NCBI GenBank assembly: GCA_000181795.3
Contig: CM012953.1
Location: 8,468,431 to 8,532,430 of the forward strand
Origin: Trichinella spiralis
Taxonomy: Eukaryota; Nematoda; Enoplea; Trichinellida; Trichinellidae
DNA length: 64,000 bases
Direction of reading: 5' to 3'
Notes under the pieces: generated by a model
What the model was told of the DNA's origin: nothing
Database searches by the model: none
Seen by the model: only the letters and a program-made list of their open reading frames with translations
Shown: positions 56,701-64,000 of the stretch, piece after piece
Numbering within the stretch: the first letter of the stretch is position 1
Layout: every line of letters starts with the position of its first letter
Program-made: the position numbers and the translations under genes

Positions 56701-59700
56701 ATATTAAAATGTAACAAAGCATTTTAAAAAGTTATATAATTGCATATTACAAAAATTATACAGTTTGATTATTAATTATATCTATAAGTTAACAATTGCT
56801 TAAAAAATGAACACTAATTTTTAAATATAAGATCATGACTTTCTTTAATTACAATTCAATGTTGCATTTAATTGAAGTAGCCTTCGTTGAAAAAAAATAA
56901 GCAACGTTTTCCATTAAAATAAAAAAGGCTTTTTTAAGAACAAATTAATCCATATATTAAATAAGTCAAAACAAGACTGACAAAGGGCTTTGGATGATTT
57001 TACATGATGCTTCATTTGATGCAAGATGGTTCACAGTAAAGCATTAAACATTTCTGAGTAGTCCTGGCCTTCCCATATTGATTCGCAATTCAAAACTTCG
57101 ATCTGCACTGACGTGCACCCAGTATAGTTGTCAATTAAACACTAAAACGTGGAATGTGAAGAAAAGAAAATGAATAAAATTGTACTTTGTTTAGCAGAGA
57201 AATACAACCATTAGCGTAGCTGAACTGAACATTTTGTCTGTTCTCAACTGAGTATTGAACAGTTTCAGTAAAGATTTCAAATTTTTAAAGCATTCTTTTA
57301 GATGGAAGAAATTCAAATAAGTAATTATTTAATGCTTTGCAAATTAAAGCAACCAATATACTTTGTGAAACAAAATTGTTGAATTTCCAAATCCTTAAAC
57401 ATATTTTATGTCAAGTGCTAAATGCTTGATAAAATCTGCTAGAACATTATTTGAATTCTTGTATTAGATAGCAAGGAAATGCAAAATAAGTTTTGTAACA
57501 TTTATTCACTTTGTATAAGTCCAGAACACTTTAAAGCTTTCAGAGTTCATGAAATTCAAATGTAACTAACAGCATAAACTTTCAATAAAGTGATAAGTGA
57601 AAAGTTCAATGTAAAATTTAGCAAAATTAAAAATATTTGTATATAAAATAATATTATAATATAAAACAGTAATAAAATGATAATAATAGTGTAGTAATTT
57701 TAGTTTCTATGAAAGCATTTCTTAAATGTGTAATTACTAATTTTTAAAAGATGATGAATTTGAAGGTCATAAATTAGCCTTTTCATTGAGCAATTAACAT
57801 CAACAATAGTTCATGAAATGAATTTTAAAATATGAAAGTCGCCTATCTAGAAATTAATTTTATTTATAGCACTGTTTACTTAATAAAGAATAAAAATTGC
57901 AAAATTAAAACGAGTAATGTATTATTTTGACCTAATACTTGGAACCGTACTTTAACTTAAAAGAGAACTTATGTGCAACTACTGTATTACAAGAAAAGTG
58001 ATCTTATGAAAGTATTTCGCTTTGTGTTGTACAAAGCATTGTCATAAATGTAATGTTAAATAATATCTTACCCAAAGCAGGAACAGTGGTCGAGAAGGGA
58101 TTAGATAAATTTCAAGCGGTATCACAGCCAGCAGTTCTTTAGTAGATATAATTTGCATTCAGTAACAAAATCAACTGTCTTAAACAATCTTAGCTAATAA
58201 CCATGCCAAGTATGAATGTGAATAATCAATGTGTGGTCAGCTGTTGGTCAGAAAGAAAGCCTTTATATTAGCTGGTAACTACCATTTGTTAACGAGCTAT
58301 ACGGATAAGAGGACACTTGCTGTTTGACTTTGCAAACAGAACACAGTCTTTTTGTCTGTATGTCTGCCCCCTTTGCCCCCATTTTATCCGCATACGTTTG
58401 AAGTAAGTAAAAAATTGATTTTTACCGGCCAATCAAAGAAAACTGCCGTTGACATTTGGTAAGAGGTATATTGCTGACTTGGGTTTATTTAGTTTTGACA
58501 ACGGGCGGGAAATTGGCTTCAAGATGAAAATCAGCAGCGAAGCGCAAAATGACCCCTTCTTAAGGAAAAGCAACCAAAACCAAATGATGGTTGCATTTAT
58601 CGATCATTAGCCGGCAGATGCAAAAGAAACCCTAACACCCGCTGGACTGAAAATGCTCAAGGTCAAAGTAAATGAAATTAAAATGACTTTAAAAAAGTGG
58701 CAATGCATGGGCATAAAATTTTCTACCATAAAAGAAAATTTTTCATGCAAGCAACAAAAATGTGAAAAGAGCAGTTTGAAAATCGAATAATATCCTCAGA
58801 AAGCTGTTTCTTCCCATTAACCATCTGTACAATGGGGTGCTCATCCCAGATGGAGCAGTCAACATTTTTCATTGCATAATTTATTTTACATTAGAGCAGT
58901 GTTAATTATAAAGTCGCAATACTTCATAACATTTCAGTAAAATGATCGAACATCTCTGTCAGTAGTATTCCTAAGCAAATGATGTAGAAGAATCACTTTT
59001 GCAGCCCGTTCATGTTTATTTTTATGACTTTTAATATAAAAAAAGAATAAACGCAGTTCAGTAATTTCTTACATTAATTTATTTGTACTTACAGATCTAT
59101 GTATTTATGTGTATGTAATTAGAAAGTAACATTAATGAGATGATAATATCATAAAAACGACATTTGGGGTAAAATTTACTGCCGGGTTCAAGCTAAAAAT
59201 AATTGATTTCATGAAGAGAAAAGCAGAGAAACTACTAGAAGATTAAGAAAATTGCAAAGGAGAAAATAGGATTGAGAATATTGATAAAAATCATGCAATA
59301 ATTATAAAAGCTCACCTAATTACAGAATGAATTCAATTAATTTGCAATGAGAAACTTAAAAAAAATAAAACTACATTGTACAAGTAATGTTAAGTCTAAA
59401 ATTATTTCATTTCTCATGAATGTGGAGCACAAATTTAGACAGAAGTTTTTCATATTCATCTTTCAGTTATTTGTTAAATGAATACACTGAATGGTCAAAA
59501 TGTTCAAGCAAAAACTGACATTGCGCCAAATAAAATTTTGCTTTTGAAAAAAGTTTATTTTTAATCAATTCCAAGAGAACAATAAAAACAGATCATATGT
59601 ACAGTAAAAGAAAACTTTTATTCAAGTAAAACTGACGTTTAAACTGACATTATGCATAATGATAAAAAAATTATATATAAATGATATTAAAGTAGAAGTT

Positions 59701-61718
59701 AGAACACATAATTGAAAGTAAAGATTAAAAGCTGAGTTAGTGTACACTTCAATTTCATACAGAAATTTATTCAAATGTACCATTTCAGAAATTTTATTTA
59801 TTATGACTACAAGTATTAATTTTTGACAATTTTTGAAAATATAAAAATCACTTATTATTTAAGGTAATCTTGTTAATATTTTAGTCTCATCTTTTGGGCA
59901 CAATTCTATGAATTTGTAAATGTAGCAAATAATTTACCTTATTCATTCGTTGCTTCCACTTATCATTTCACTGCTTAGCATTTGCGTGTTACAATATGCT
60001 GATTTCTTCTCTTCATCGATGGTGCAAATTAGCATTTGTTAAATTCTACACTTCTAAGATATTTCTAAAATGATGTGGTATATCTAATAAGATTAAATTT
60101 ATTTGCTATTTATGTCTCTTTTGACTCATTTATCAAATTAGCAGCTTGTTGTAAAAGCAGTGAAGCTAGCTATTATGCTTATTGTTAGACCAGTGCAGAG
60201 AGGTACTAGTGATCATATTGAAGCTGGTTTTAGGATGAGCAAGAGAATAGTTACCGGTACTGAATGTAAACTAGGCATTATTTTCATTGCTGTCTTTAGC
60301 TTGCATTTAACAATGAAGTAATATTTTTTAAATTTTGAGCGGTAGAGCACCCACCACAATGCCAGCATTTCCGGCAAATCATACATAGACTATGTGAAAG
60401 AAGAAATAAATTTTTGGCAGCTTATAAATTTCTGAGAAAATGTTACTCTTTTAGATTGAATAAAAAGTGATGAATGCTCTGAAATTGAAAGGAATGACTT
60501 ACAGTTTGATCGTGAAGAGTTTTGACCGTCTGCATCAAGAATATGGAAATTATCTAATTTTGAAGTATCAAAAATGAATCAATCTAATCATCGTTAAATG
60601 TTATCAGACTCAAATTATCTGTAGATGTTGCTTTTACTTATAAAGTCTGTGGAAATTTCGAAATAATGAGTCTGTTCATACAGTTCTGACGACAGAAATC
60701 AAAAAAAGAAAAAACTGAGTGGAAAGATACTAATCTTATAAGTCATAAAATTGAAAAAGTAAGAAAATCAGAATGGTCTGACCTGATATCTGCTACATCA
60801 TGCATCCTACAAACAAAACAAAGGAAAGAGTTAATTCAATAGACAAAAGACGGCTGATTACGTTTTGCCTAGCAGTAACGTTGTACAGCTGTTATCTGCA
60901 TTTTGGTGTTCAGCTGTATTCTTTGCTATCTTTTAATCTGCTGTATTTCATAATTTTGTGAAAGAAAGCATATTTATCTGAGAATTATGAATTGGCTAAC
61001 TTCCAACTATTACTTGACACTGCAAGATGAAAGTCAGTAAGATGCTGTTATGAAATGTTCAACTGTAATCTGTCCTCTATAAAAGTAATGAAATAGCAGG
61101 GAACTCTATGACTAGCAGTGAAATTTTGCATTCAGCTGAACTGATGCTGGACTGCAGTTTTACTTTACCTAAATGTGGAACTCTGAGTTATTTATTTTCC
61201 AAATGTTTTCGTGTAACTCAGACTAACATAAAGCAGACAAGTGCTAAATAGCAAAATGATTAAAGTAGAGCGATGTGGATTATGATTTACTTAAAATTAA
61301 CCAATCAAAAATGATTTTCAGGAAGCCAATAGCGTGATTTTAAACAGAAAAATAATTTTTATTTTTTATTTTAATATGTATATTTAAAATAAAAGATAAA
61401 TGTTTACTAATATAATTTATTGTTAATATTATATACAACAAAAAGATTGTTTTTGAAGATGAAAAGGATATTTTTCTACATTAAGGTATTTCAGGTTTAT
61501 TATTAACTTTAATACAGGTTATTACTGTAATAATCTGTTCTGGTCGTTGCTGCTGATCTTTGGTCTTTGGTCCCACCATCTGAAGTAAGAAATCTGTCGA
61601 AGTCAAATGTCTGAATTCTTTGAATCTCTAAAGAAAAACAGAAAAATTCTCCGGTAAAATAATTATATATTTTTTAATTTTGTTGACAAGTATTAATTTT
61701 CTTGCAATGTTGTACCAG
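53714..61718. other. Large AT-rich intergenic region
   Basis: About 8 kb without a supportable gene. A less AT-rich patch at 58360-58660 includes ggccaatcaa and a 28-codon frame at 58523, and could be a regulatory region. 60340-61200 looks like decayed coding or mobile DNA that I cannot assign. Confidence 0.4.
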
Positions 61719-62100
61719 GGAATGTGGTTTACGTCTTAAAAATGCCCATTTATTTGGCAAATGAACACACAATAAGAACACCTGAGATTTTTGGTAAATT
61801 TGGACTCATTGAACGAATTGTAATAAAGCCTATTCCACCGGTTGGTAAAAATCTGATTCACTTATATAAATGTACGTAATCTTTGCATTCCCTTTGTAGA
61901 TATTGCAACATATTACAGCCACAGTCTATATGAAGTACCACAATAAAGAAGATGGCATCAAAGCGGTGGCACTGGGCAGCAAAAAATGACCTAGGATGAA
62001 AATTAGTTTTGGTGGCATGCGCTACTGTAACGCATTCTTGGACAATATGAGATGCGAAAATGAAGTATGTGTTATTTCCATATATATCAAAAAATGTCAA
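61719..62100 (+). pseudogene. CNOT4-like RRM and zinc-finger fragment, degenerate
   Basis: Two exons (61719-61840 and 61900 onward) joined across a 59-bp intron (gttggt donor, tttgtag acceptor). The first reads GNVVYVLKMPIYLANEHT then RTPEIFGKFGLIERIVI, matching the RRM start of CNOT4 (VFVVGL..RLAD, RPEYFGKFGKIHKVVI). The second reads ATVYMKYHNKEDGIKAV, an in-frame TGA at 61987-61989, then KISFGGMRYCNAFLDNMRCE, matching the CNOT4 CCCH finger (KASLGTTKYC.YFL..MQC) but lacking its His. CNOT4 is the RING E3 ligase of the CCR4-NOT complex. No RING exon was found upstream. The retained intron points to a duplicated rather than a processed copy. Confidence 0.65.
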
Positions 62101-64000
62101 GGTATTATGTTAATAAATTATAGTCATTATTTTCAGAAATGAATATTATTATTTGGTTTCTTTTGTCTTGAAATATCAAATTGATATATCACGTTTCTAC
62201 TTTATGTCATATAAGGTAATTGTTCCAGTTACTCTTAAATTTAATCAAAATTATAATTTTAATTTAAATCTTCTTAAAAGTCAAAATTTAACTGTTCTGT
62301 TTAATTGTCAGTGAATTGTGCTTTTAACTGCTGAAGATTTGTTAAACTAAGATTAAATGTTGTAAAACACTAATTTTGAATTGGAAATTACTAGACAAGT
62401 TAGTAAACTGTTCTATATTTGTATTAGGACAACTTGAAGCAGAATTTAATTTAGTATTCCAATCAGCGATGCGCTGTCAATCATAGGTATCGTAGGTGCA
62501 TTTTGCAAATTGAATAGGTGATGTCTTGATTCTTTTCAAATGTAGTTTATTAGAGGATGAGGATCATGGAGAGGAGTGTATATATTGGATGGTAATGCTA
62601 ACATATGCTTATAAATATTTACAAGTTATCAAAAATTGCAAACCTTCAGCCTTTTAGTTGATTCACAAGCTGAATATTAGTCGAAAAAACAAGAAATATA
62701 TACTGAATATGTCAAGAATAAAAATAAGAAGTACCTAATCACTTGTCTAATTTAAGAAATTACAAAATGATGTACCATGTGTGCTGCTGCGAGCAGTTCA
62801 TTTCAGAATCAGGAACCAAACAATTCGGACAGTTTAGATAACTTAAAATGACATTGAATGATATTTTTACTCACCAAGAATGAATCGAAATGTACCCGTT
62901 TAATGAACCTAGAATTATTACAGAACAAGCCTTATGTGGTAGCTGATTCATTGAAAACTCATTAAAAAATGATTCAACTCATTGAAAAAGTCATGCATAT
63001 CATGCAGAAATGTTTTGACGACTAATATGGTTTCATAAATACAGCAGTTTCATTTGAAATAAGAGCAAAATTTAATGATAAACTGCAGACATTCATTAGT
63101 GATGATATAAATGGCAAGGACATGCTAATTTTTTAAATCACAAGATTTTATAATTAAAAAACTTTTTAGTGTTTAGAAATTAATTAGAAAAAAGTTTGAA
63201 AAAATCAAAAAATTAAATCAAACTGTGAAATTGTTAGCGTGAGTTGAAAAGAGGAAGCATTGGGTAATCTGAGCTCTCAGAACAAATAAGAAAATGTTTA
63301 AGAATTGTAAAATTGTTAACAGATGATTAAAAGACAGAAGATTACGATGTATTGAAAGACAGAAGATTAAAAATAAAGCAGAACATTGGAAGTGACAGAA
63401 TTGCTCAATAGTCACAGTAAAATTCCTACTGTGAACACTAAGTTCAGCCTACCAAAAAATTGATGCTGCTTAATTACCGTCTCTCAGATGGTAGCATATT
63501 AAAAATTTATTTGTATTTTGAATTGAAATTCTAGAATAGTGCCTCTAAATGCGGTCAGTATAATTTTATGCGTGTTATACTAAAATTCAGCTTGACTTTT
63601 AATAGCATTCACAACACTGCTGTTTTATCTGGCTCTGCAAATACAAATCTGCTTTTTGCCAGATCTGAATTAATTATACAAAGGTATTCTGTAAGCAGCA
63701 GTTGCTACATGAAATGGCAATAGTAAATTTTATCATCAAAGAGCACTACTGAATAGGCATGATGCTAAATATCTAAGTTCACAACTCACGCTTTTCATAT
63801 TTATCTTCATCACAAGCATGGATATTTTCTTTTGTAACTTATGTCTGCATGTTAGCGCCTGTGGTTATTGTTTTCTGTCCAAGAAAAACGTTAAAAATTA
63901 TAGTTTGAAAATAAAATCATCATTCCATCAATTTCCATCCATCATTCATCCATACTGACATCAGTCTGATATAACAAATAATATAAGCAATATAATCAGC
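62101..64000. other. AT-rich right end of window
   Basis: No gene supported. Several short frames between 62450 and 63500 are interrupted repeatedly and could be relics, but none was recognised. Confidence 0.35.

Noticed and set aside
58523-58609. 28-codon ORF starting MKISSEAQND in a GC-richer patch
   Set aside because: Too short and isolated to call a gene; noted only as a possible regulatory region.
63430-63720. Possible BEL/Pao-like gag remnant near the right edge
   Set aside because: Similarity was limited to a few residues in changing frames and could not be supported.

Overview
The window reads as nuclear DNA of an AT-rich invertebrate animal. Genes are split by many very short introns (about 56-105 bp) and a few long ones (1.1-12 kb). 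Spacers are AT-rich, microsatellites are common, and AATAAA signals follow several stop codons. The last residues of the PKA regulatory subunit resemble nematode KIN-2 more than fly or mammal RI as I remember them, so a nematode, perhaps of a basal clade, is my best guess. This is inference.

Layout. 1-2.74 kb (-): a secreted LDL-receptor class A repeat protein, cut by the left edge, ending in a heptapeptide repeat. 3-5.5 kb: two tentative small cysteine-rich terminal exons (-) and an inverted duplication. 8.17-10.41 kb (+): a one-exon LRR-Ig-FN3 membrane receptor. 10.52-12.55 kb (-): an otopetrin-type proton channel, converging on the receptor with only 111 bp between stop codons. 13.49-14.84 kb (-): METTL22-like lysine methyltransferase. 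15.21-17.30 kb (-): CLPTM1. 19.29-33.96 kb (-): type I regulatory subunit of protein kinase A, with three mutually exclusive first coding exons. 38.05-39.44 kb: a decayed Tigger/pogo DNA transposon with a second Tigger-like element inside it. 42.26-42.85 kb (+): an intronless typical 2-Cys peroxiredoxin. 44.2-46.85 kb (-): a second, smaller LRR protein. About 51.2-52.7 kb: a Ty3/gypsy fossil. 61.7-62.1 kb (+): a degenerate CNOT4 RRM/zinc-finger fragment.

The genes do not form a pathway. They look like ordinary neighbours in a eukaryotic genome: cell-surface recognition (two LRR proteins, LDLa protein), ion transport (otopetrin), membrane trafficking (CLPTM1), protein methylation, cAMP signalling and redox control. 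No tRNA, rRNA, CRISPR or prokaryotic feature was seen. The most striking points are the PKA-R alternative N-termini (only one carries the dimerization/docking domain), the nested Tigger elements, the heptapeptide-repeat tail made of phase-1 exons, and a strong A-over-T and C-over-G bias on the + strand across the long PKA-R introns.

Exon boundaries were read by eye from GT...AG sites and frame continuity. Every multi-exon model given a closed length adds up to a whole number of codons.
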